From Clarkia xantiana subsp. parviflora (lineage: Eukaryota > Streptophyta > Magnoliopsida > Myrtales > Onagraceae), in NCBI GenBank assembly GCA_036873135.1, contig JAPTYO010000008.1, forward strand, positions 37,890,819 to 37,954,818: a stretch of 64,000 bases of DNA, written 5' to 3'. Position 1 is the first letter of the stretch. Each line of letters starts with the position of its first letter. The notes below the pieces were generated by a model that was not told the origin of the DNA, did not search any database, and was given only the letters and a program-made list of their open reading frames with translations. Position numbers and translations under genes: made by a program. Positions 44,003-55,140 of the stretch are shown here, one piece after another.

Positions 44003-44603
44003 CGAATAAGTCGTCCGTAGAGGCGCAACGATGTAATCAAGTCGCCCTGAGTGGTGCATATCATGTTAAAGACATCAATCAATAAAGAGGTTACTTCTGA
44101 TCAAAGTGTTCCTAAGTTATCCTTAAAGTTTTTAAGGTTCGATTAAAAAGCGTCATTGGACGTCCGAAAAAATCCTTAAGTTATTAAGGTTCGATTAAAA
44201 AGCGTCATTGGACGTCCGAAAAAATCCTTAAGTTATTAAGGTTCGATTAAAAAGCGTCATTGGACGTCCGAAAAAATCCTTAAGTTATTAAGGTTCGATT
44301 AAAAGCGTCATTGGACGTCCGAAAAAATCCTTAAGTTTTTAAGGTTCCATTAAAAGCGTCATTGGACGTCCAAAAAATCTTAAGTTTTTAAGGTTCGATT
44401 AAAAAGCGTCATTGGACGTCCGAAAAGTCCTTAAGTTTTTAAGGTTCGATTTCAAAGCGTCGTAGGACGACGGAAAGCCTTAGGATCCGATAGAAGAGTT
44501 ACGAAGAACATAACCGGAAAAGAAAACATCCATAAAAGGCTCGAAGGCCCAAAAGGTTCGGTACAAAAGAGATAATAAGGAAGAGGTACAAGAACTTAAG
44601 ATT
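44003..44603 (+). repeat. Tat-1 spacer with 51-bp tandem repeats between convergent genes
   Basis: From about 44100 to 44470 there are about seven units of roughly 50 bp, each with CCTTAAGTTATTAAGG, an imperfect palindrome, and AAAAGCGTCATTGGACGTCC. The array separates the 3' ends of gag-pol and the antisense gene, as the unrelated 26-bp array does in Tat-2. Confidence 0.9.
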
Positions 44604-47328
44604 TTAAACTCCAGGGGCTGAATCTTCGGAAGGCTTTGGAGGGACAGACTCGTCGGCGTCTTCAGAGGAGCTTTTGGAAGGGAGGTTGAGATACGTTTCT
44701 GCGGCTGGACCAAGAGTCTTGGACTTTCTCAAGTCGATGGAGTCCCCATAAGTCTCATTAAGCTCCTCAACAATATCGAGGATGGCATTCTGCAGATCCT
44801 CTTGACAATGTTTCGCCGCATCCTCCTTGAAGTCCTCCGAGCTTCGGTACTCCTCGCGGCCTTGGACCTTCGCGTTTGTTAATTGGGCGGAGTGATCCGC
44901 CCTCGCCTCTTCTAGCTCCGCCCTTGCCTCTTCTAGCTCCGCGACGGCCCTCTGCTTCTCGAGCTTCAGCCGCTCCGCAGTCTCCTGCAACGCCGCCTTC
45001 TCGAAAGCAAACTGGCCCCGATCCGCCATGGCCGCCTGCTGCTCCCGCTTGAGCGAGCTCTCAAGACTTAGAATCTGCCGCTGTTGGGATTGAGCCTCTT
45101 GAGTGAGCTTGGCTCGGAGCTCCTCAGCCCGCCTTTCGCCCTCCTCCGCTCGGAGCCTTGACGCCTCGGAGGCAGCTAGGTCCTCCTGGAGCTTGGTCAG
45201 GCTCTCGAGGTTGGAGTTGGCCCGCTCTCGCTCCAACGCCTCCCGCAAAGACAGGATGTAGCCGAAGCAACGATCCTGGTCCGCGATTTCCTGAAAAGAA
45301 AATGTAGCTTAGTACTCAAAAATCGGAACGCCCCCAGATGAACAAAAGAAAGATTCACTTACCTCTATCCGACGGATAGCCATCTGCCGGATGTCAGCAT
45401 CGATGTCTTCCCCTTCCAGAGAAAGGGGACGCCTCAAAGAGGGCGGGACCGAGCCCGACACCAAATGCAAGGCCAGGTTCTTCTCCTGGCACCCCCGATG
45501 CAGAGGGATTCCCTGAAGGGACTCCACCGGTCTCCAAGGCTCGGAGCCCTGGTCCGAAGAGAAGGCCCGATAGTAGTCCCCGTCCAAGGGGAACGGAGGT
45601 ACTACCAGGCGAGGCTCCTCAGCTTCCTCACTCACTCGAGCTTCGGGGGTCACACCCCTAACTGGCGAGGATGGTGGAGCAGAAGATGATGGCGGCGTGG
45701 TAGGAAGTGGAGATGCCTTCCCACCAGATGACTTCACGGGAGTCAACCTTGATTTCCCTCGGAGGATGAGGCCTTCCTCCTCAGCTCGATCATCGGAAGG
45801 GGAGTCCTCCAAGCTGGTCACCCGACCGAATTCGCCCCGGTCTTCCGTCGGGGCATCCTCCACCACCGGCTCCGCCGCAGGCGCAGAGTCCGAGCCAGCT
45901 GCAGCAGGGGCGGCGTCCGCAGGACCTGCAGCGGGGCGAATAAGTCGAGGGATTAATTTGATATCAGTGTGCCAGATTAAACAACGCTCCATAAATCTTT
46001 CTTTGCCGAAAAAGTCATAATAGCCCGCCTCGAGAACATGTGGAGTTTCCCCTCGAAGGATATTCCGGACATCCCTAATTCGTCCTTCCATATCGGAGGC
46101 TTGAAGATCCTGAGGTACTAACTCCCTATATCTTTTAATAGCACGAAAGACTTCCTTACCTTCCTTTTCGGAGCGGACGTTGAAGGCGGACCGGACCACA
46201 TCCACATTAGTCCGCCCCTCGGAGGTGGGGGCCTCAGAGGTCTTTGCCTTCTTCTTGGACGGCCCCGAAGGAGCAGAAGTCTTTCGGTGGGAAGGCTTCT
46301 TCTTGCGCTTCAGTGAGTGGGAGGCATCGGTATCCTCCTGAAACAGACGGACGGTCAGCGATGTTCGAGGGGCTGTAAGCAGTGAAAAAGAAACAATTAG
46401 AAGATTACCCAGAGAATTACATTGGAAACACCGTCACGAACTTTTCCCCCGGCCATGGGATCGATCAGCATAATCCCAATCTTGACCCGCTGTTGGTCAG
46501 TGACAGAAGTGGCCTCGAAGGGCTGGTAACCCTTCTCCCAGCGACGAGCCTGGATAAGCATCAAGGCTCTCCGGGTCTGTTCTGACCACGAACGGAAAGA
46601 CACGGGAGGATCAGCCTCCACGATGGTCCTCGGCCACTCAATGGGACCAGGCTGGATGAAGAAATATTGCTCCTTCCAATTAGCATTATCGTTCCCTTTG
46701 TCGGAGATGATGGCCCGCTCCTTGCAGATCTTCCAGGACACCCTCCGGTCCCAACCCATCTCCTTGTACTGCTCGTCGGTCCCCTCAGGTTGACGGGGAG
46801 AAAAGGAGCAGATCCCATCCTTGTTGCAAGTCATCTTATAGAGGACCCGCCAAAGCTCCAGGCTATAACTCCAGTCTTCTGCGTTGATGTCGCACCACAC
46901 CTGGAAGGCAATCCACGTACGAATCGCATGGGGGGAGAAGGTCGTGGGGTAGGTTTTGTAGTGATTGCACAACTCTACCCAGCTTGGACAAAAAGGGAGT
47001 CGAATCCCCGCACGAATTTGCCCCGGAGAAATGAACACTTCGTCTCCTTTGGGGAGCGTAACTTGAGTGTTGCGAGAATTGAACTGGGATTCCTCGTAGG
47101 GATAACGAGCCCCAAAGGAAGACTCAAAGATGCCACATTCGTTACAAGCCCTCACATAATTAATAGGCGCGAGGGAGTTCTTCAAGTACTTGAAGACGAA
47201 GGGTGGTCCAGCAGTAGCAGATCCCTCGGCTGAAAATCGTCGAGGGAGGAGGAAGGGGAAAATTGAAACCTAGGAAGATCGAAGATGAAAAGGAAAGGAA
47301 CAATAAGGAGAAGAATCTTACCAGACAT
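44604..47328 (-). CDS. Tat-1 antisense gene (aORF, Transposase_28-type), four exons, intact
   Basis: Predicted exons are 47328-47322 (ATGTCTG), 47229-46432, 46372-45363 and 45290-44604. All three introns have GT and AG ends, and the joined frame is open for about 833 residues. The second donor is chosen as GACG/GTGTTT because it keeps the phase; the nearby TGG/GTAATC would give a stop. Residues up to about 265 hold the conserved core (ISPGQIRAGIRLPFCPSWVEL, PHAIRTWIAFQVWC, QYFFIQPGPIEWPR). Exon 3 begins with a Lys-rich stretch, then RNILRGETPHVLEAGYYDFFGK and a Pro/Ser-rich linker. Exon 4 is an Ala/Glu-rich coiled coil with an acidic Ser-rich tail. Known Tat elements such as Grande and Retand carry extra antisense frames of unknown function. 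Nuclear or particle roles would be speculation. The gene is clearly maintained, since Tat-1, Tat-2 and Tat-4 share it. Confidence 0.82.
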
Positions 47329-47484
47329 AGTGACTGAGTCCTGATCGGAGAAGTCTGAAGTGCCTGAAACACTGGTAAAAACTCGAATCGCCGGTGAAAA
47401 CTTGAAATCTGGAGAATCACAGCTCTTGGGATCGCACAGAGGAGGAAGTAAAAGAAAGGTAAAACAGTGCTTGGGGCTAGGGTT

Positions 47485-47492
47485 TTATAAGA
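47485..47492 (-). promoter_or_regulatory. TATA box of the Tat-1 antisense gene
   Basis: Minus-strand TTATAAAACCCTAGCCCC lies about 160 bp upstream of the ATG at 47328. Further upstream a segment containing GAAACGGCTGAAAAGTGCTT (47651-47670) corresponds to GAAACGGCCTGAAAAGCACT in Tat-2 (about 16364-16383). Confidence 0.7.
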
Positions 47493-47862
47493 GAAGAGGA
47501 AACTGAAGGGGTGGAAAATCTGAGCCACAGAATTCGAAACGATTCAATCACGATCGTCCAAGGGGAAACGTGCCAATTCGGAGAATAGGAACGGTTTTAA
47601 TCTGAACCGTCAGAACACATGAGACAGATAAGACAAAAGTAATGACGCATTGAAACGGCTGAAAAGTGCTTTTTCAACAGGCAGGCGTGCAGAGCCCAAA
47701 ACGTTCCCTCACCTCCTATCAGCATTTAATGCTGATCTTTTCAAAAAACCCCTTCGAATCCAAACAGGATCCCAGAAGATCTTGAAAAGATCCAAGGCAA
47801 AGGCCTCCGACGGAGACGCGGAAGAGTCCGATGTTGGAAGACGCGATGCACTATAAGTCCCT

Positions 47863-47879
47863 CACGTCTTGGGGGCATA
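47863..47879 (+). other. Tat-1 polypurine tract
   Basis: CACGTCTTGGGGGCATA directly precedes the 3' LTR. Confidence 0.75.
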
Positions 47880-48526
47880 TGATGGGCCCTGGCGAAGGCC
47901 GTTAGGCCCCTTAACGATTGGCTAACGGCGACTAGGCCTAGTGGGCTAGGAGCTGGGCTGCTGGAAGGCTAAGGGCTCCGACGGAAGGAGGCCCCGATAT
48001 TGAATGGCCACGAGCAAGTATGGCTCCGACAGGGAAGAGCCCCGAAGATATCGGACCTGGACGTAGTCGGTCCCGATATGGGAGTTGACACCACTCCCCG
48101 ACACCGAATCCTCAAACGATGTAACTTGGGAGTCTCCGATAACGATCGAGACTCGCCAGTAAGAGCACAATCCCGGAAATCTCGCCACGATTATAGTAGT
48201 GGTATAATGGGCGAGATATGCGGGATACGAATAACTGTACGAGATACAGGGCAGAATATATGGCGAGATACGTGGGATAGCGGATCACAATCCAACCGCC
48301 CAATCAGGTAACTGGGATAACCTTTCCTCTATAAAAGGAGGGAAGTTATTCCAGATTAGGGTTACGTTTTACACACACTCACATTGCTTGCCTATTCTGT
48401 TGATCGCCATACTTACGTTAAGCATCGGAGAGGGATTCTGGGCCACTGCCCTCTATCCCCTTCTGCAGGATTGCGAGGAGCTAAGGAATCCGTCACCGTA
48501 ACCGGAGTTCCCGCCGTGATCCAACA
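47880..48526 (+). repeat. Tat-1 3' LTR
   Basis: 647 bp, identical by eye to the 5' LTR. Followed by GTTTC, against ATTTC on the left side. Confidence 0.97.
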
Positions 48527-48531
48527 GTTTC

Positions 48532-49265
48532 CTTTGTCGTCGGCCCAGTCACTCTACAAGCCTAGTCCAGCTCCGCTTGAAGCATCCCCGGAGCCACCGT
48601 TGGTCGTCATCCTCCTGTTGCCACCGTCCAACGCCGTTGACCGTCCTATAGTCGACCATTGTCGCTCACATCGTCGTTCCATCCCGTCTGCCTCCGGCCA
48701 CCTATCACACTCCAATCCCAACCGAAGAGCATAGCTTAGTGAAACTTTCAAATGGTCGAGGACTTGTTTACTGCAAAGGGGGCAAAGAAGAGAAAAGTGG
48801 AATTGTTGTATGTATCTCGACATTTCAAGTTTGGTTTATTTGTTATTCTATTCTTTGTTTATTATTTTTTTTTCTTCTAAAGTTTTCTTTTGCATGTAAT
48901 ATAATATTTGTTGAATAAATATATATGATAATGCATAGCACATGTTGCTATTGGTTAATCTGTTTTCAGTTTGTTTAGTTTAATTTTTTTTTAAACCTCA
49001 AAACTGTAGAAAAATAAAAAACATGGCATCGTAGGTGATTAGAGCACCGAAAGGGCGTATTTAAAAATTATGCATTTTAATTCATAATAGAACCCCCAAA
49101 TCTGAATCTCTAATTGTAGGCCAATGTGATAGCTAGGTTTTTAATTCGTTATTCCCTAGGTAATTTAGGATTCTAGTTATCCTTATAATTAACTAGTGGT
49201 GAATCTTTCAAATTGCACGTTTTCAAAACGTAATTCATTTTATGTCGGATTATTAGGGTCTGAGA
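48532..49265 (+). repeat. NA-1 5' LTR, second part
   Basis: Resumes after Tat-1 with TCGTCGGCCCAGTC and AAGCATCCCCGGAGCC, matching 63918-64000 before the window ends. The right end is set by the PBS and has no clear CA terminus, so it is approximate. Confidence 0.75.
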
Positions 49266-49268
49266 ATT

Positions 49269-49286
49269 TGGCGACTCTGCTGGGGA
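49269..49286 (+). other. NA-1 primer binding site
   Basis: TGGCGACTCTGCTGGGGA, a PBS type seen in many plant Ty3/Gypsy elements. Its position fixes the 5' LTR end near 49265. Confidence 0.65.
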
Positions 49287-51130
49287 GAATTGAGGGTTCG
49301 GGCTCTTTATATTTGCTTATTTGCCATGTTTTAATTATTTTTTATTAATATTTGACTTTGTTATTTTAACTTGATTGTTTTTGTGTGATTTCATGTGTGA
49401 AGTTTTTTGTTTATTCATTTATCACTGACTATCTTTATTTTTTGTATGATGCATTATTTGAATCGCACACACTCACTTTAGTGTAATGTCCAAAACGTCT
49501 AAAACCTAGGGCGACTAGGAACCCCAGAGGTTTAGTACGGTACGATCGGAGCGGCTGGGCCGCCGGTAAAAACTCAACTCACTTGTGAAGGTCTTGTGAT
49601 CTCTATGATGGGGGGAGGAAACCACCTTGTCGGGAGCCAATCAGTGGAACCTACCTTGTAGAACAAAGCCACACTTTTTTTTAACCCCCTAACATGTCGT
49701 GTTTTATCCGTGTTTTTTTTTTTGTAAAGAGGTTATCAGGTAAACTGTAAGTTTTTCTAACTGTGTAACTTTATTTATCATGCATTCATCTCATTGTATT
49801 TTTTAAAAAAACAGGGAAAAAAAAAAACAAAAAAATTCAACTAAGTAATTAGTCATTTAGTTGTAGAATTTTTCTTTTCAAACATGCATTTCATATGCAT
49901 TGTTTTTTTGTTTAAAACTCTTACCTGAATTATTAATTTCAAACTTGCATTTCGTACGCATTATTTTCGAAAAACTTTTCAGGTAAGTTGTAATTTTGGG
50001 TAGTGCGTTACATTTGCATTACTTAATAAAAAGTTTTAGGAAAAAATGTAATTCCTCTTTAGCTATTCGAGCTATAATTTGAACATGCATTTCATATGCA
50101 TCATTTCATAAAAATTTACCTGAATTGTTTTATTTTTATTAATGCATCAAGTATGCATTAATTTTAAAAAAGATTTTTAGATAAATCGTAGGCTCTCTTA
50201 GTTTAAGGGCTCTTATGTTTAAAAAAACATTTTACCTAAATTTTAATTAAAGACATGCATCTCATATGAATTATTTTTCGGAAAAAAACATTTTCAGGTA
50301 AATTGTAATTTTTTAGTTGTAGAACTTTTATTTTTAAGTCTGCATCTTATTTATTTTTGTGCGTCTCATATGCATTTTCAAAAACTTTTCAACTCAATTT
50401 TTAATTTTGAGCAACCAAGATGCATTTATTTTTTTTCTCCTAAAAAAAAATTCATGTAGCTTGCAAGTTATTTTAAAATTTACAACTTTCATCTCATGTA
50501 CATCTCAAAGGAATTTTTTTAGGAAAAAAAAATATTTAAGATATATTGTAAATCTTCTCATAGTTATTGATATTTTAATTCCAAACATGCAATGCATTTT
50601 CATTTCTTTTTATAAAAAAAAACTTTACCAGGGTTTTTCATTTCGTACATGCATTCCATACGTACCCTTCAGGTAAACTGTTGTAAATTGTAAATTTTCT
50701 TAACTGTAGAATTGTAACTTTCAAGCATGCATAATCTTTCTAAAAAAAAAAAATCAAAGTATTATTCGTTTTTATCCAAGGTGTATTGCCCTTTTCGGCA
50801 AGACGTCTCAACATTCGCATGAGCTCGGGTTTTAAAAAGAGATTTGATTCTATTTTTTGAGAAAATATCTTAACTGTGCAGTTGAGTGCGACTATTCGAA
50901 TTTAAACAAAGGACGATAAAATATTTTTGAAAAAAAAAAACTTTGTTTTGAACATCCGTCATGTGTTCGAGCCAGATAGTGCACTCAGCAAACTCCATGA
51001 TGGTGAAAAACACCTTAGATAAAAAAAAATTATTCTTTTTTAAAAAGTAATTAAAATTATGAAATGAATGACATTAGAGTTTTCAAAAAATTGTGAATGA
51101 TTTCTCATATTCTTGTTACTAATTTTGCAT
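49287..51130 (+). repeat. AT-rich interior of NA-1 with degenerate repeats
   Basis: From about 49730 to 50740 a loose unit of 100-130 bp recurs. It contains 'TTCAGGTAAATTGTAATTTT', 'TAGTTGTAGAACTTTT' and 'ACATGCATTTCATATGCAT'. No coding sequence is evident. Confidence 0.65.
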
Positions 51131-52589
51131 TCTCTCTTTGCAGGTAACCCTGGTTAGGTATCCTAAACACATAAGTTCTGCCGGCCAAATAGGGCAACAT
51201 AAAAGGATCATGCAGCCCTCCAGTTGCACAAAGAACAAATTGCGCACTCGGGATATCCAACGCTCAGGTGCGATAAATTGTACTTGATTTTTTCCTTGAG
51301 ATTTGAGTTTCCCTACAATCTTTGCAGGTCAGACGACCACTTCAACCAAGGCCGCAACCATGTGAAACGTGAGCGCTTCAAAGAGTTTCCATGGAAAATT
51401 TCATCTACCAAGTGCGAAATTCATACGCTTTCCAATCCAAGGTATACAACCGTTTTGTGGTCAGGTTTAAACTGTTCAATGGTAACCATGGGGCATCTCC
51501 CATTGAGATCGGGCATGACCGGAGATGGGAAAATATCAAGAGATAATCGATAGTCCCGGGAAGATTCAATGTGCAGATCAATGAGCATTTGAGATGTCAA
51601 GCAAAGAAAACATTATTGTTGGTGCCTTCCATCAGATGTCCAGGGCATTTACTTTCCGACAGGTGTACATATACAAGTTGTGTTTTCTAGATGGAGCAGG
51701 AAAATCAGAACATGCTGCAGGTCCAATCGCAAAGCAAGCACATTGCCCACTAGAAAGATCCAACACCCAGGTCAGAGAATATGTGATCAACTTTATCCCT
51801 GAAATGTGACTGTCTCTTTTCTCTTTTTGCGGCTCAGAAAATCATTCAAATCAAGACCCTTGATAAACTTATCCCCCCGTGAATCTTTTCTCATTGACCA
51901 TGCTTGCGCCGACCGACGAACTTGTTCAAGATACATCACGCAGTCTCCATGCATCTGAAGCTGTACGACCTGCTTGGCCAGACTTTACATCATCCATGTG
52001 TGTTCGTCAACTAAGCTATTCATTAAAGCATGCGGCTAACCCAAAGGGTGCTAACCCAGGGGCATCCCCGTTGTGATCAACCATAATTAGAGCATTCGAG
52101 AAGACGATAGACATTGTTGCCAGTGTCTTTCATCATTGGGTACTCAACCCAAGGCGTCGACACGATTGACATATGTTGACTTGATCAGCCGAGTCCTTCT
52201 CTAGAAGAAGTGCTAAATATTTGGAACTTTCAGTTTACCACTAGGGGCATGTAGATAATTGTTGTTGATTATTTTCGGTAAATTTTCTTTTTTTTTTAAA
52301 AAAAAAAAGAGCAAAAAAGCAAAAAATAAAAAGATAGAAAAAGAGAGAAAAAAAAATAAATTCACGCTAGGTTGAAAACCCGTAAAGGCGACCTAGGCAA
52401 AAGTTAGGGATAGGGGCATGATTGAAAACCCGCAGGGGCAGTCATGGCAAAATGTGAGCTGCAAAAAAAAAAAAAAAACATTTTTCTTTAGGGTCAGAGT
52501 GGCCCTTTAATCGTCTACAGAAAAATAAAGAGAGTGTTCATGCATATCTTGTGAGAACAGTGAAGAAATAAAATGTCACAATTTTCCCT
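51131..52589 (+). other. NA-1 interior without a recognisable gene
   Basis: Base composition is more even than in its neighbours. Frames at 51224-51553 and 51594-51809 are short and match no family I know. A unit 'GCTAGGTTGAAAACCCG' at 52366 returns at 61979, after Copia-2. A-rich tracts lie at about 52295-52360 and 52464-52481. Confidence 0.55.
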
Positions 52590-53387
52590 AAATCAACTAC
52601 AAATAAAAAGGGTCACAATCGTCCCTAAAACGTCTATAAAGAAAGGGCCACAACCACCCTTTAAATGGCTATAGATAAAGAGCGCCTCAGCGACATCAAA
52701 AGCGGGAAATAAGTGAAAGGGCCACAGCCACCCTACAAACGGCTACAAATAAAAGAGTGACCTCACGACCCGGTGAGGGCGGGAAAATAAAAGAAAGGGC
52801 TACAACCACCCTCAAAATGACTACATAAAGAGTATTCCCGTGAATCTTGTGAGGGCGGGAAAATAAAAGAAAGGGTCACAGCCACCCTCAAAATGGCTAC
52901 ATATATAGAGTATTCCAGTGAATCTTGTGAGGCCGACAAATTATTTGAAAGGGCCACAGCCACCCTTAAAATGGCTACGTACAAAGAGTGTTCCCAAAAT
53001 CCTGAGAGGATGAGAAATTTTTAAAAGGGCCACAACCACCCTTAAAATGATTACATAAAAATAGAGAATTCCCACAAATTTGGTGAGTATAGGAAATATT
53101 TGAAAGTGCCATAGCCACCCTCCAAACTTCTACAAGTTAGAAGTGCTCCTGTATCAGAGACGGAAAATAAAGGGTCATAGCCACCCTACAAATGGCTACA
53201 AATCAAAAGAGTTCCCGCAACATTGAAGGCGGTGGGGAAAAGGCCACAGCCACCCTCCAAACGGCAAAAAATACTCCCACATCTAGGCGGGAAATAAAGA
53301 ACGGGCCCCAGTCAACCGAAATTGAGTACTGAAAAGAATATCTTCCGCATTGAAAATACAGAAAACAATAAAGTACGGGTCACAGCC
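52590..53387 (+). repeat. About 70-bp tandem array in NA-1
   Basis: About ten diverged units with the core GGGCCACAGCCACCCTCAAA followed by ATGGCTACA, a variable middle (AAGAGTATTCC) and GCGGGAAAATAAA. The array is interrupted at 53387 by Copia-2, and CATCCACCGTTTAATCAGCTAC at 61938 is its continuation. Confidence 0.85.
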
Positions 53388-53988
53388 TGTAAGCATATGG
53401 TGATGAGCGCCGTAATTGGTAGCCCATAATATGTATAGTGTACCTAATGAACTAGGGTAAATGTCACATTAGGGTAATTAGCTAGACCCAAATCCCAATT
53501 GACATGAGAGGCCCAAAATTGGGCCTCCCTATACTAATGGCCGACCGAAACTTATAGTGAGGGTAAAGTGGAATTTTGTCCATTTTACTCCTCCTATAAA
53601 TAAGAGGTGTTAGGGAATATTTTAGGGTTAATCATAATTCCCTCAAAAGAGAGTTTTAGAGAGAAAAATTCTCATCCCACACCACACTAGTTCGGCCGAA
53701 CCCTTACCTCACCGAAGGTTTGCCAAATTGCTTTCGAGCAAACTCTCCAGAGATCTGTCCCTGTGCCATGAATCGATCAGAGGCTTTGCTGTGGAGCTGC
53801 ACCATGTAGGAATTCTCTAACAAGAACCTCTACGGGTCCCGACCGGAGGATCGTGAACTCCCTATCGAGAAGATCTTGGGTCTAGGAATCACCTTAAAGG
53901 TATGGGTGAAACTTCCGCTGCGTAATTGATATTACTAGCATGTACCTTGTTTCTAGTATCCGTAGTGATTACTCCCCGTAATCTAACA
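53388..53988 (+). repeat. Copia-2 5' LTR
   Basis: 601 bp, TGTAAGCATATGG to ATCTAACA. Contains CTATAAATAAGAGG (about 53594) as a likely TATA box. The 3' copy lacks about 27 bp near 61758 and has a mutated first base. Confidence 0.92.
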
Positions 53989-54004
53989 GTGTTATCAGAG
54001 CCTG
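53989..54004 (+). other. Copia-2 primer binding site
   Basis: GTGTTATCAGAGCCTG follows the LTR. It differs in one base from TGGTATCAGAGC, the usual complement of initiator methionine tRNA. Confidence 0.75.
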
Positions 54005-54601
54005 TGTTAGGAGTTCACGATTTTGATAAATTGGTGTTCTTGAAATTTAATTTTTTTTTTCTTCGGGCCGAAATTTTTTTTAAAGGAATTTTAAAATTTT
54101 CGAATTTTTATGATAATAGTGGTCCGAAATTTTCATGATGTTCTTGGTTTATTTGATGTTCATGATCTTCAAGAAAAAGGTAAAATTTATCAACATCAAA
54201 CATTGGATTGTAGAGCTTATTAAAATTTCATCTTGAAATTTGACCACTTGTTCATAATTTTAGTGTTTGTGCCGAAACCCTAAGTGAATTACAAGTTAAA
54301 TTTTTTAAATTTCTTAGTCACCAAGGGATAAATTTCGCCAAAATTTTAAATTATATTGTTTACCATATTTTAATTTTTAATTAGGGTAACAATATATCTA
54401 TAATTAGGAACATTATGATAGATTCACATTAAAATATATAGAAATATATAACTATTGATATATCTAAATATTTAAATAGGGTTAAAGATATTATTGATAG
54501 ATTTAGTTACCTAAAAGATTGAGAAAATATATTGTCAGTTATTTGTTTCCCTATTAAAGATATTGACAATAAATAAAATATATATTATTTATTATGCCAA
54601 A

Positions 54602-54607
<6 letters not shown>

Positions 54608-54683
<76 letters not shown>
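54608..54683 (+). repeat. (TA)n microsatellite
   Basis: About 38 uninterrupted TA dinucleotides in the Copia-2 leader. Confidence 0.95.
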
Positions 54684-54688
<5 letters not shown>

Positions 54689-54894
54689 ATTGATATAATA
54701 TTAAAGATAGAATCTTAGCAATAAATATATATATGTTTGTTAGTGCCGAAATATATATGTATATATTTTAATATTGGAAACTATTTTAAATAGTTAATGT
54801 TACTTGGTGGCTAAGTTTAATATTTTTTTAATGGATTTAAATTCCTACTTGGGCCACCAGTAAACATTTCGGCCCAACCTTTTAAATTTTAATT

Positions 54895-55140
54895 ATTGGG
54901 CCGGTCCAATATGTTAAACCGGGACGAAATAAAACCGAACTGGATTTTCTCAATCGGTTCGACCTATTCGGATCGGGTCGGACCGGGGTTGAACCGAGCC
55001 GAACCCTATTTTCTTGGACCGGTTCGGACCGAACCAGTTTTTAAATTTAAAACCGGACCGAACCGAACCGGATTTTTGCCGGACCGGATCGAACCAAATT
55101 TTCTAAACCGGACAAAAACGGACTGAAATTGACTGAACCT
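54895..55140 (+). repeat. GAACCG/CGGACC-rich tract
   Basis: Irregular repeats of CGGACCG, GAACCG and GGTTCGGAC make the tract self-complementary in many places. A frame across it (54896-55126) is Pro/Asn/Arg-rich and is taken as repeat-derived. Confidence 0.7.

Larger units (their letters stand above)
37729..48526 (+). mobile_element. Tat-1: complete, apparently intact Tat-type Ty3/Gypsy element
   Basis: A 10.8-kb element with identical 647-bp LTRs (37729-38375 and 47880-48526), PBS, one open gag-pol frame, an intact four-exon antisense gene and a polypurine tract. The flanks are ATTTC on the left and GTTTC on the right, a TSD with one mismatch. It lies within the 5' LTR of NA-1. Identity of the LTRs and the absence of coding lesions mark it as the youngest element here and as potentially competent for transposition. 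Confidence 0.96.

Noticed and set aside
54896..55126. Protein-coding frame rich in Asn, Pro and Arg in the Copia-2 leader
   Set aside because: It follows the irregular GAACCG/CGGACC repeat and has no homologous counterpart in a known Copia protein.
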